Shown here: one piece after another, positions 1 through 9,770 of the stretch | Layout: each line of letters starts with the position of its first letter | Numbering within the stretch: position 1 is the stretch's first letter | Assembly: GCF_030272615.1 (NCBI RefSeq) | Contig: NC_081405.1 | Location: forward strand, 607,339,677 to 607,403,676 | Direction: 5' to 3' | DNA from: Cryptomeria japonica | Taxonomy: Eukaryota > Streptophyta > Pinopsida > Cupressales > Cupressaceae | DNA: 64,000 nt | Program-made: the position numbers and the translations under genes | Notes under the pieces: generated by a model | The model's input: the letters and a program-made list of their open reading frames with translations, nothing else | Told to the model about the DNA's origin: nothing | Databases searched by the model: none

Positions 1-348
1 CATTCCCTAAGAAAAACAGTTTAACAACTTCTTGATGAATTGTATGTTTAATAACAGTTTCTTTGGACTCAGTTAGACTCTTTTCAGAACTGTGAAAATT
101 AGTGCCTTCTTCACTATTAGATGTTGCACAACTAGTTTCACCTTTTAAAGACATTTCCTCTTGTGATTCACCATTCTGATTTAATTCAACTAGTTTGTTC
201 CAAACTTCTTTTGGATTGCTGCAATGGACAACTTTTGAAATGATATCATTTAACAGACTATTAAAAATAACATTTAAAGCCTTAGCATTGTTTTCAAGAG
301 CTTTATTCTCCTTAAGTGTGAGAGGAGATGTTGTAGATACTTTGGAAC
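1..348 (-). pseudogene. Copia-X gag, C-terminal half (cut by Gypsy-M)
   Basis: This is the rest of the copia capsid (UBN2-type gag) domain whose N-terminal half lies at 41043-41213. Read on the minus strand it is open across the whole piece. It contains the usual gag signature, with the segments SKVVHCSNPKEVWNKL and VELNQNGE. The reading frame continues exactly from the frame that stops at 41043, so both halves belong to one gene split by a clean insertion. A Glu/Ser-rich linker follows towards the window edge, where the gene runs off. Gag would form the virus-like particle in the cytoplasm. Positions 344-348 (GGAAC) are one copy of the target duplication of Gypsy-M. The capsid motif makes the assignment firm; the copia lineage is not resolved. 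Confidence 0.82.
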
Positions 349-759
349 TAAAGAGGGGAAAAAAGACCTGTGAGGTGGATTAATTAATAAGCATGCAAAT
401 CAAACATGGAAGTATATGAAATCAAAGACATAATTTGAAATGTATGAAAACATGAATAATGAAAATATATATACCTCACACAATCCTTTTACCTTCTCCT
501 TCGGATGGAGCTTGATGAAGTGAAGGTGCCCTTGGATGATGCTCCATTTGATGTTCTCCTCTTGCTTGCTTGATGTGGATGACTCTCCAATGTTGTGCAC
601 AAATGGAATGAATTTGGAAGATGATGGAAATGAGATGATTAAGTATGCATGTAGGATGATTTTGACATGATAAGGATGTTAAAATGATTTTCCTAGGCTC
701 AAAAGGGAAGCATAAGATTACTGAACTTGGAGATGAAAAATGAAGGGATGACATCCTCA

Positions 760-766
760 ATTTATA
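760..766 (-). promoter_or_regulatory. TATA box of the Gypsy-M 3' LTR
   Basis: On the minus strand the sequence reads CTATAAATTGAGG. The same core is at 40152-40158 in the other LTR, and closely similar cores occur in the LTRs of G1 and G2. It lies downstream of the palindrome cluster in element orientation, as expected for a U3 promoter. Confidence 0.6.
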
Positions 767-823
767 GGAAGAGGAGAGGAAAAATGGATGGCTAGGATGG
801 ATTCAAGATGAAGGGCTACGATT

Positions 824-975
824 TCTTGTGAGCTCACACAAGGACCAAGAGAGGGTGTGGAGACCAAGGATATGCCTTAAAGGCATTTCTTGTCTCCACA
901 ATCCTCAAGGTACATTGGGAAGACTTCCCAAGGTACCTTGAGAAGAGAAAAGTGCATTGGGAAGACTTCCCAATG
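824..975. repeat. Cluster of near-perfect palindromes in Gypsy-M U3
   Basis: Consecutive inverted repeats lie at 824-841 (CTTGTGAG centre), 857-899 (arms GTGGAGAC and GTCTCCAC around ATGCCTT/AAGGCAT), 904-942 (arms CTCAAGGTAC and GTACCTTGAG around GGGAAG/CTTCCC) and 955-975 (CATTGGGAAG and CTTCCCAATG). The 904-942 repeat has one mismatched pair in 39 bases. The same cluster is at 40216-40368 in the other LTR. It sits about 60-210 bases upstream of the TATA box on the minus strand. Confidence 0.85.
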
Positions 976-1026
976 TGCCTTGAGAGGAGCAAGAGATGTG
1001 ACATTCCTTGAAGAATGGGGAGGAGG

Positions 1027-1225
1027 AATTAAAAATTCTCCAAAAATTAATAATCATGGGGATTGGAAGAATAAGAAGGAATTAAAAATTCCTTGGGAGA
1101 GGAGATGCCTAGACGATTGTGAGATTTTGAAAATCTCACATTCACCTAGGAAAAAGGCATTAAAAGCTAGTGGTTGGATGGAAAGGACAAGGAGTTGACT
1201 TCATGGCTAATCATGATGATTAGCC
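1027..1225. repeat. Further short palindromes in Gypsy-M U3
   Basis: Additional inverted repeats are at 1078-1092 (GGAATT and AATTCC arms), 1119-1139 (GTGAGATTTT and AAAATCTCAC arms) and 1205-1225 (GGCTAATCAT and ATGATTAGCC arms), with an imperfect one from about 1027. Together with 824-975 they make much of a 400-base stretch potentially foldable. Confidence 0.7.
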
Positions 1226-1709
1226 ATTAGCAACTCATTAGGAGGGGGATTAGAGGAAATTTTAGGTGGGATTAGGATTTGTAGGAGGATTTGACTAGGA
1301 GAGAGAATGAGTGGAGGGAATTAAAAATTAGAATAATAAGGTTAAGTGAGTTTAGGGAGTTTCTAGAAGACTTTATTAGGTTTGTAGACATCTAAAAATG
1401 GTCACCGCTTGCGGAGTCATACTTTAACATTTCCGCATTGCCTTATTTTAGGGTTTTTGCACCGCATTAACATTTCTTCTATGTTGCGCACTTGGTCTTT
1501 ATCATTTGCGAGCATCGAGTCCTTCTTCTGCATTCTTCATTTGTCTCACTTTCGAATTTGGTCTTGTCGATAATAATCTTCAGTCATGATTTTGGTTGAT
1601 CTTATCCTGTCGCATCAATGTGCGTGCTCATTTGGCATATTTTGACATCGTCAATTCGATTTCATTTTGGACATCGTCAATCCTAATCGATGATAGAATT
1701 AGGGTTTTT

Positions 1710-1902
1710 TCCTCTTGTCAATCTCGTCATTTTGTGATCGATTCATCATCGATCCTTGTCCTCTTGTCAATCTTGTCATCTTATGATCATTTTGTCATCG
1801 ATCCTCGTCCTTGTCAATCTTGTCATTTTGAGATCGATTCATCATTGATCATTGTCCTTTTCAATCATGTCAATTTGGATCAATTAGTCATTGTTCCTCG
1901 TA
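1710..1902 (+). repeat. Four-unit U3 tandem repeat of Gypsy-G1
   Basis: Units of 46-50 bp have the pattern CCTTGTCAATCTTGTCAT, then a GATCGATT-like word, then a TCATCGATC-like word. The counterpart in the 3' LTR is about 18047-18238. Repeats in U3 commonly act as enhancer arrays; that role is inferred here. Confidence 0.7.
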
Positions 1903-2504
1903 AAGTTGGCGCCTATCAATTTGATCTCTTTGTCAATCTTGGTCAATTTGTCAACCAATCTTAATCGTTTATCAACATTGGTCCTTTGTCAATCAGAATC
2001 ATGATCGAACCTACATCAATTATCTTTTGTCAAGACCTAATTGTCGTCCTTGCATTTCTAATTCATCTTCTAGGGTTTTATGATTTGTTCATTTAATTTT
2101 GTTTGTCATTTTCCCTCTAGGTTAAATAATTTATTTATTTATCCTAAGTCTTCTTGTCACAACTAAATATTTATTTAATTGGCTAATTAATTCTCCCTCT
2201 TTTGTGAATTAATTAATGAATGAAAAATTATTAATTAATTTACCTAATTTTCATCAATTTCTAATTTCCTAATTTCCAATTCATCATTTCTAACCTAATT
2301 TTCTATTTCTCCTATTTTTCTAATATTTCTCCTAATTTCATGGGAATGACATTTCAATCTTGTCATAATTTGTCATAATTTGTCAATCAATCAATCTTGC
2401 ATAGAAAATGTCAATTTTGTCATAATTTGTCATATTTGTCATTCTTGATTTGAAATTTCCTTTCAAATCTCTTCATGCTAATCTTGTCATCTCTCCAATT
2501 TGTC

Positions 2505-2511
2505 TATAAAT
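2505..2511 (+). promoter_or_regulatory. TATA box of the Gypsy-G1 5' LTR
   Basis: The word TATAAAT lies inside GTCTATAAATTGG, about 360 bases before the LTR end. The 3' LTR copy is at 18841-18847. The surrounding core resembles those of Gypsy-M and Gypsy-G2. Confidence 0.6.
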
Positions 2512-2873
2512 TGGATGAGTTTCTTCAATCAAAGGATCAATTAATCACATTATCGAGTTAATCACATTTTCAGAGAAATCAATCACGCTTCTAGTATCCT
2601 TACGCTGCCATTTCATCTTATCAATCTTGCTATGCCTTTGCATTTGTAGGTGAGATCCACAAACAAAGCAATTTGAAGGAGAAAGAAGGACAATGGAGAA
2701 TTATGGAGGAGATATTCGCATTTGTGATGGTTTGCTTCTGATTTGAATGTCTTGTTTTCATATCTCTATTGAATGTTTTTAGGATTTCTTATCATTGCAA
2801 TATAGTTTTCATGGTTGAGCTAGTCTAATTTGCTGTTTGCTTTGATGAATTCCAAATTCCTATCTACATTAAT

Positions 2874-2891
2874 TGGTGAACCCAACGTGAA
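2874..2891 (+). other. Primer-binding site of Gypsy-G1
   Basis: TGGTGAACCCAACGTGAA begins five bases after the LTR end. Gypsy-G2 has the near-identical TGGTGAACCCGATGTGAA in the same place. The TGG start fits the CCA end of a tRNA. I cannot name the tRNA with confidence. Confidence 0.75.
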
Positions 2892-2980
2892 CTAACCATT
2901 TAACCGTGTTTTGAGTGCCTTTTGAGCTGATTTGCAAGTGAAAAACTCAAGAAACAGGGCGACCCAAAGCTTTCTGGACA

Positions 2981-3127
2981 CTTCTGCGCTTGTGTAGGAG
3001 GGATCTGTGCCTATGTTAAGGAGACCTACGCCCGTGTCAAGGCATTTTGTGCCTATGTCAAGGCATTCTGCGCCTATGTCAAGGCATTCTGCGCCTGTGT
3101 TGAGACATTCTGCGCCCGTGTAAGGCC
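2981..3127 (+). repeat. Seven 21-bp units in the Gypsy-G1 leader
   Basis: Seven consecutive units fit the pattern ATTCTGCGCCTATGTCAAGGC and fill exactly 147 bases. The period is a multiple of three and one frame stays open through it, giving a repeated AFCAYVK-like heptad. That frame has no ATG, so coding is not claimed. The same motif recurs upstream of the antisense gene at 17062-17181. Confidence 0.85.
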
Positions 3128-3392
3128 AGAAATAGAGGTGAAATCAGTGTTTTTACTTGCAAATTACTTTGTTTTCATTCTATTCTTATATTCTGCTTTT
3201 CTTTGGTACTGATTCTCTGTGCAGCACCTTGGCGTTACGTGTGACGAAGACAAAAAAATGAAACTACTAACAAATCTTATGCAGGATGCGGTCAAAGACT
3301 TTTATTAAAACATCTTGCATGTGATTTTTAGAGTAGTTGCACATTTAATTTCTTAAAGGTTAATGAACACCATGCATGCTTTGTTTTCTTTT

Positions 3393-3840
3393 AGTTTGAT
3401 TGCATATTTTAACCCTTAGAATTGGGCCTGCCTCCCGATTTGCCTGGCACTTCGCATAGGCATTGGTGAGAGGGAACGACCCTAAGTGGTGACGGGCTGA
3501 AGCTAAGCTCTTCCGAACCACTCTAAATAACTGTGGATGCAACGAAAGTTGTAGACAACGGGTGTTGGAATGGTATTGTGACGATTTATTCGCCGGATCA
3601 ATACCCACCTGAACGGATGCCCTTACTAGAATCTATTGTTTTTAGAAGCCAAAAACCTTCTATCTGTTGGCTCAGGCATTGTGATATGCGCATGCCGAAG
3701 ACACCTCTCATGTACTCCTTAGTTAGAGATAGCAAGTTCTTGGGAAGTGATGCCCCTTGAACTCGAAGCTTGGTATGCCTGAGAAGTGAGTGCACTGTAA
3801 GGGGGAGCTAGTGCTACCAAGCGTCTAGCTATCCGGCTAA
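3393..3840 (+). other. Conserved leader block of Gypsy-G1, possible structured RNA
   Basis: This GC-richer block lies between primer site and gag. It matches the leader of Gypsy-M (37929-38442, minus strand) in four ordered patches: TTTGATTGCAT with GGCCTGCC (3397-3432), GAGGGAACGACCC (3470-3482), GCCAAAAACCTTCTA (3648-3662) and GAGAAGTGAGT with GGGAGC (3781-3810). Gypsy-G2 keeps the last patch at 58484-58545. The reading frames are not shared, so an RNA function (packaging, dimerisation or translation) is more likely than a protein. An RNA role is inference. Confidence 0.65.
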
Positions 3841-4851
3841 GTGTTGTATTTCATTAGAGGATTCAACAGATATTGCCCTTGCCAGCCATAGGATTTGTTG
3901 TAAATGTGCTTGATTGTCTTGAGTCAAAGTCAAACAAACATTTTGTCTTCCGTGATTGTCAAAGGTTAAATTAAAAACAAACTTTCAAAAGTGCTCATAA
4001 TCCACTTGGATTTTCAAAACCAACATTCAACTCAAAACACAATCCAAACAAAGGTCCAAATTCATCCAAGTATTCATCCAACATTTGAACATGGCCTGTC
4101 AAAACATTGAATGTCTTTGTTTCAAAATTCATGTCACTTTAGGCTAGGTTTTGCATAGTCCCACTTAGGTCCTAAGGCATATTGTCATCTTCTTTCATTT
4201 TAGTCCTTTTCATTGCAAGAATCCTCATTTTGCACTTAGGTCGAAGATCATTTTCCCTAAGTTTGCATTTCATTGTCATATCCAAGACAGATTTCCATTT
4301 AGGTTGCATAGGTTGCATTTCACATATTCCAAGTCATTGGTCTTTGCATATCCTTATCATTGCATTGTCATACATATCCTTAGATCATTTTCATATCATA
4401 TCCTAAGTCATTGTCAAAATCATTTCTTTCTTGCATGTAGTCTAAAAAAACCTAGGTTTTGTCATACTTGAGTAACCCAAATCTTTGAATAAAACCCTAA
4501 GTCATTGTTAAGAAGTCTAGACCTTATCAAATTTTTGTCTTTTTGTCATCAATGTCATTTGGTCAAACCTAGCTTAGTATCCAAGCATATAGGGGAGACA
4601 TTGTCATTTTGTCCTTTTGTCACTTGGTCCTTTTGTCCTTTGAGGTCTAAACATCATTTCAATTTCCTAAGGGTCCTATTTTTAGAATTGCATTCATGAG
4701 TTTGTCAAAATCTTGAAAAACAACAAAAACATAGGTTGCATTCTTGCCATAGATTGTATTTTTGTCTATTTAGTTTGCATTTAGTTGCATATCATACATC
4801 ATCCTTTTAAAATAAAAAAAATCCCAAAAAATATTGCATTTGCATAGTGAC
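3841..4851 (+). other. Distal leader of Gypsy-G1, no gene seen
   Basis: About 1 kb rich in T, with recurring words such as GTCATTTTG, CCTAAGTCATTG and GTTGCAT. I see no reading frame with family similarity. It is the spacer between the conserved leader block and the gag start at 4852. Confidence 0.6.
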
Positions 4852-7595
4852 ATGCCTGTTGAAACAAGGTCAAAGTCTAAGAAGATGGGTGAACCAATAT
4901 ATCAACCCATGGACAACGTATCAAACTCACAGTTTCAATCTAGTCAATCATTACACATTGAAGGTTAGTCAAACACATCATTACTAGCATATGGAATGGT
5001 TCAACTTGGACCACCTCCATTATATGAACCAGTGTTTGTACCCATGAAACCAGGATATGGGAGTGTTCCACCAACACCAAGAGAAAATGCACCTTTCGAC
5101 TGGAATCAACCAAACCTGCAACATGAAATTCAAACATTACATGGGGAACAAACTCTTTCACAAGGATTTGGCTTAGATCAAGGCGTTCAACAAGAAATAA
5201 ATCCAAATGTTTTACCAGATTCTTCATCAGATTTCGATGCTTCCGATGATGTTGATATGTTCCTTAAAGATCCGAAGTTGACAAAAAAGATGGATAAATT
5301 CTTGAACAAGGTCTTTAAGGTGTTCCCACAAAAATATCTTGACATGATGAGTAATGTGACTTCCTCAAGTGAGCAAATCAATGTGCGAAACAACAAGGTG
5401 GTGAGCTGTTAAGTTTCTCTCCACATCCAAATGAGGAAAATGTGCAACAAGAAACTCAACACACCTTGATGAGTAAACGTGCTTCAAAAACGTTGACAGT
5501 GACTATTCCACATAAGTCACCATTTAAAACAATAAATAATACATTATTTAATACAACACCTTTAACACAAGATCAAATGAGGGCCACACAAATATTGACA
5601 GTTGTCCCTCAACAAGAAATGATTCCTCGAATAATTACAAGTGGATCAAAATCTAAGATGCAATAAAGCTTTACGACTGGAATGCCTGATCTTACCAATG
5701 TCCAAAACAATTCCACAATGCAACAAAGTTCCTATGTCCCATAAAGTTCAATATATTTGCCACATACTCAAGTACCTGTTATGCAAAATATTGTGACAGA
5801 TCCTTCGATAATGGCAACACAAAGAGCTACAAATAGTGGTTTGCACCAACAATAAATGTTGCAACAATTGAGTAATGAAGAAAAGGCACAATCGAATGTG
5901 CAAACAAGCAATGCACACCAACAACAATATCACATTCAACAACATGTTGTAGCATCTTCTGCACCATTACAAGTTAATTCAAACTTGCAACCACCACAGT
6001 GGATTGGACAAACAACACAACAAGTAAATGTGAGTGCCATATCCCATCTCAAGGAGAAACAACAAAAACCTCCCAAACAAAGTTTTTTGCAAATGATGGG
6101 ATTTACATCAAGACAAGAACAATTGGCACAAAGTCAGCAAATTCTGATTCATCAGCATCAACAACAACATGTGCCTCCATATGTGCTAGGCAAAGCAAGT
6201 TATCATACTTCACAACCACAATTGATGTCTGTGCAATATCAACAACACCCTGAATTGCAATATCAACCTAGGCTACAAATGATGGTTCCACCACAAGAAG
6301 AATAGCAACAAGGTCAATATCAAGGCATGGCACAACCACCGCAACAAGAGCTGTACCAAGAACATTATATGCCGGAGACACCAAAGACAACAGTTTTCAA
6401 GCATCAACAACCGATAAGAAACATGATGTACCGACAAAGAGTACCCACCAGGATCAATGATGAACCTCCAAAATCTGACACAATTGCACAATAGCTTGAG
6501 AAGTTGCAATGACAAGTCGACACATTGGAAACCAAAGGAACAAAGAAATTGTACACAGATCAAGATTTATGTCCTAATCCATTTGACAAGAGCTTGTACA
6601 TGCCTCCCTTCCCTAAGCATTTTGAGGCACCTAATTTTGAGAAATATAAAGGGAATGGCAATCCAAAAGACCACATTCGAGCATTTTTCACAGCATGTAT
6701 TGAAGTGAGTTATGAGGAAACATATTTAATGCGCTTGTTCGCACGAAGTTTCATAGGACAAGCCATGGATTGGTATTCGCATTTGCCAGGGAATATAAAG
6801 ACTTGGTCGGAATTGGCTCAAAAGTTTATATCTCACTTCGCATTCAACATTGATAGTGAAGTGACTATGTCAAATTTATGCAACACCAAGCAAAAGCAAG
6901 GTGAACCATTAGTGACTTTCTTGCAAAGATGGCGAAGTTTGTATAGTCGTTCTTCCCTAGATATACCTGAAGAACAACAAGTGAACTTATTTATTCAAAA
7001 TTTGGTCCCAGAAATGATGTATGAACTCAAATTGAAAAGTCCCAGTACCATTGAGAAACTCATTAAGAAAGGGATGAACATTGAAACTGCTCTTGTAGCT
7101 AAGGGAGTCATTAAGCTCAACAAAGACAGTGACAACATAAACAATTCAAGGGACAAAAATAGATTTTGGTACAAAAACAAGAATGTCACTAATGATGGAG
7201 TTGTTGATGCAAGAGCGATGAATGCAAATCAACCCATGTTCACAATAAAGAAATCGAGTGCTCCTAATATGTCAGCTATGGAACAAAATCAAACACCTGC
7301 AAGAAATGTTACTCAACAGCTGCAATACCAACAATATACTCAACAATATAATTAACAACAAGGTCAGCAACAAAACTAGCAACGGAAACCTTTCTGATCA
7401 AGGGATGGGCCTCCTCGACAGTTTACACCATTGGGAGAGCCTATTGAGTTAGTAATGAAACAATGAATACAAGCAAAGTTTATCAAGTTACCATATATCA
7501 AAGCAGAACCATTGGTAAAGCCGTATTGGTGGAATGATAATGCATATTGTGAATACCATCAGTCAAAAGGACATAAAACTGCATCGTGTTTTTAA
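4852..7595 (+). pseudogene. Gypsy-G1 gag (broken)
   Basis: The start is placed at the ATG at 4852 because the first residues (MPVETRSKSKK) match the gag starts of Gypsy-M and Gypsy-G2. A TAG at 4966 interrupts the frame, which then runs open to 5412. A Gln-rich linker follows in several frames (5442-6305). The capsid domain (Retrotrans_gag type) is open from 6525 to 7355, with the segments MPPFPKHFEAP and GQAMDWYSHLPG and a WRSLY helix, and ends in a basic FWYKNKNVTNDG segment. After more stops a Cys/His motif (CEYHQSKGHKTASC) lies at about 7545-7590. Gag would form the particle and bind RNA. Confidence 0.88.
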
Positions 7596-8615
7596 TTGAA
7601 ACATATGATTCAAGACTTGTTAGATCAAGGAGTAATTGAGGTAGACCCACCCAATGCGACCTCTAACATTGATCATACAATTTTCAAAACTCCTTTGCTT
7701 GATCATGACAAGGGTAAAGCATCTTCTTCAAACTCTACCCAAACAACGAATCTTAATTATGCAAATAATGGGTATAACAATGTTATAAATTGTTTTCGAG
7801 CGTCAAATGAGTATGTTTCTACCATAAGAATAAAGGGACAAGATCCTTCTTGTGCAGTCACCACTCGTCGATCCAAAATAGTCCTGAAAGGAGCTCCTAC
7901 AGTTCCTCCCAAATCAACTCCTACGAGTCAATATAATCTCCTAGATCATCTGAGGAAGACACCTGCACAAATATCAATTCTTGAGTTGTTGAAAATGTCC
8001 CCTATGCATCGCGCAGTCCTCGATAAAGCTTTAACTAAGTCCACCATACTGAAAGACATTAATGTTGACCAGTTTCAAGCCCGAATTGGACATCTTGCTG
8101 TTTCCCAACACGTTACCTTTTTTGATAACGATATTTCTCCTGATAAGCTCCCTCATAATGATCCTTTACATTTAGAAGTCTTTGTCCATAATTGCAAAAT
8201 CAGACGAGTCTTGATAGATGGCGGAATAGGTCTTAACATCTGTACCTTGAGAGTGGTCATTGGTCTTAGTTATACAGAAAATGACATTGATCCTTCCAAA
8301 AGAATTACAATCAAAGCATATGATGATGCTGAGCGCCCATCTAAAGGGATAATTTCATTGCCTATCAGAGTCGGTCCAGTGACAGAAAACACTTTCCTGC
8401 AGGTCCTAGACCTTGATCTCCCTCACAATATGATTCTTGGCCGTCCGTGGATCCACGCAATGAAAGAAGTTCCATCCACTTATCATCAATGTTTAAAATA
8501 TCCTTACAATGGGACTGAGATAACAATTTCAGGAGATCCTAATCCATTTCAATTTTGTGCTAATCTAAAGGATTCCTTGCAGCAACAAGTCCCAGTCAAT
8601 AGAAAGGCCCACTAA
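7596..8615 (+). pseudogene. Gypsy-G1 protease segment of the polyprotein
   Basis: This open stretch of 339 codons continues gag-pol. Its N-terminal third is the end of the Cys/His module (IQDLLDQGVIEV) and a linker. The retropepsin-like domain spans about residues 165-310. The active site reads VLIDGGIG, where relatives usually have DGGSG, and the domain closes with MILGRPWIHAM, the flap/ILGR region. The role is cleaving the polyprotein in the particle. It is one of the better kept segments, but it lies between a stop-rich gag end and a short break at 8616-8624, so it cannot be expressed as a normal polyprotein. The start shown is only the first in-frame codon of the open segment. Confidence 0.85.
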
Positions 8616-8624
8616 CATAATTAT

Positions 8625-9770
8625 GTGGATCCTAATGAGTTGTTAGATGCTGTCAAAGGAAAATTGAAGATACAGGACCAAGGATGCAGAGAGTATTCAA
8701 TGGCTCAAACATTCCTCATTGGGAATTTACCAATATCTCCAAAATCACATGGCAGACCACATTTGTTGCAAAAGGAACCTAAGATAGTCATTCAATATCA
8801 GCCCCCCACTACCTTTACAAGATGGGGTGAACTTGACAAAGAAAATTTTGATGATGATGTCATAGATTGGCTTTATAAGGATCCAACTGAGACACCACCT
8901 GCCAGGTTGCTAGTGGAGTGGTATGGCAAAAGGTTTACTATGCTGCAGAAAAAGGGATATGATGGCTGTAGTGGCTTGGGACCTAATAAGAAAGGAAGAC
9001 TAGAACCTATTATACTCAAGATGCGACCTCCAACTTTAGGGTTAGGTTTTGTACCATTGCGAATTGGACCCTCGTCTACCAAAGTGACCACGTGTAGAAA
9101 GGGGCGTGACTCTGATGATGAAACAACACCTGAGGATATCCAACCTGAAACTAATTCCAATGAATGGGAATGGAGCTCCTTTTCTTCTAGCTCCTATGCC
9201 CTCGAAGATATTTTCCTTGACCCTGATGATTTGCCCATGGAAGACAAACATGAAATAACTCCCCCTCCCAAAACATGTCCTAATGCTTGGATAGAGTCAT
9301 TCTGGGACCCAAGCTCTGAATCAAATACAAGTAGTTCAGACAGTGATACCACTGACATTTACATCTTTACCATCTCATCCCTCTCTCTCCTTAAAACCGA
9401 TGATGACATGCCCCTTGTCTATCCTCAGCTTATCCAACATGACCAACAAGAACCACTCACATTAGATTGTTTTCAAAATGACGAAGCAATTGTTGAATTT
9501 ATTGGACTACAAGAAACCATACCACAAGGTGATCATAAGGCAGGATTTACTATTGATCTAGATTCCATAGCATATTTTGGGGAGTCAACTCCAACTTCTA
9601 GTCATAAAAATGAAAAAGAAAAAGTAAAAAATCAAAAGAATAGGTCTTTGAGTGAAAACCGTAAGGCACTCTCTGATCATGAAAAAGTAAAAATAAAAGA
9701 TGTACCTGTAGGTGAAAACCTCTCTGAGGTGCCCAAAGGTGGAAGATTGGACATACCTTCGTCAAGTTAG
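8625..9770 (+). pseudogene. Gypsy-G1 G-patch and acidic linker segment
   Basis: The 381-codon open stretch lies between protease and RT. Residues about 101-133 carry a G-patch: an aromatic/Leu start, then KKGYDGCSGLGPNKKG, with its glycines present. G-patch modules bind RNA or helicases, and one is also known after the protease of betaretroviruses. The rest is an acidic, Ser-rich linker (about residues 165-245) and a conserved segment (FQNDEAIVEF to GDHKAGFTIDL) that Gypsy-G2 also has at 63667-63870. A stop ends the stretch at 9770 before RT. Function beyond RNA binding is not known. Confidence 0.78.

Larger units (their letters stand above)
349..1382 (-). repeat. Gypsy-M 3' LTR, first part
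   Basis: It matches 39743-40775 of the intact right LTR almost base for base. In element orientation this is the distal part of the LTR, with U3 palindromes, the TATA box and R/U5. The terminal dinucleotide reads TA instead of TG at 349, a decayed end. The match breaks at 1383, where Gypsy-G1 enters, and resumes at 19205. Confidence 0.9.
1383..2868 (+). repeat. Gypsy-G1 5' LTR (1486 bp)
   Basis: It starts TGTAGACATC and ends CTATCTACA. Differences from the 3' LTR are often C/T or G/A at CpG positions. The U3 part carries four imperfect units of about 48 bp rich in the words GTCAAT and GTCATC (1710-1902). The likely TATA box is at 2505-2511. Confidence 0.95.

Noticed and set aside
2931-3245. 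Open frame with an AFCAYVK heptad repeat in the Gypsy-G1 leader
   Set aside because: It has no ATG, and the heptad is only the translation of 21-bp DNA units. No protein similarity is visible.
3533-3760. 75-codon frame inside the Gypsy-G1 leader block
   Set aside because: The conserved patches in Gypsy-M do not keep this frame, so conservation is not at the protein level.
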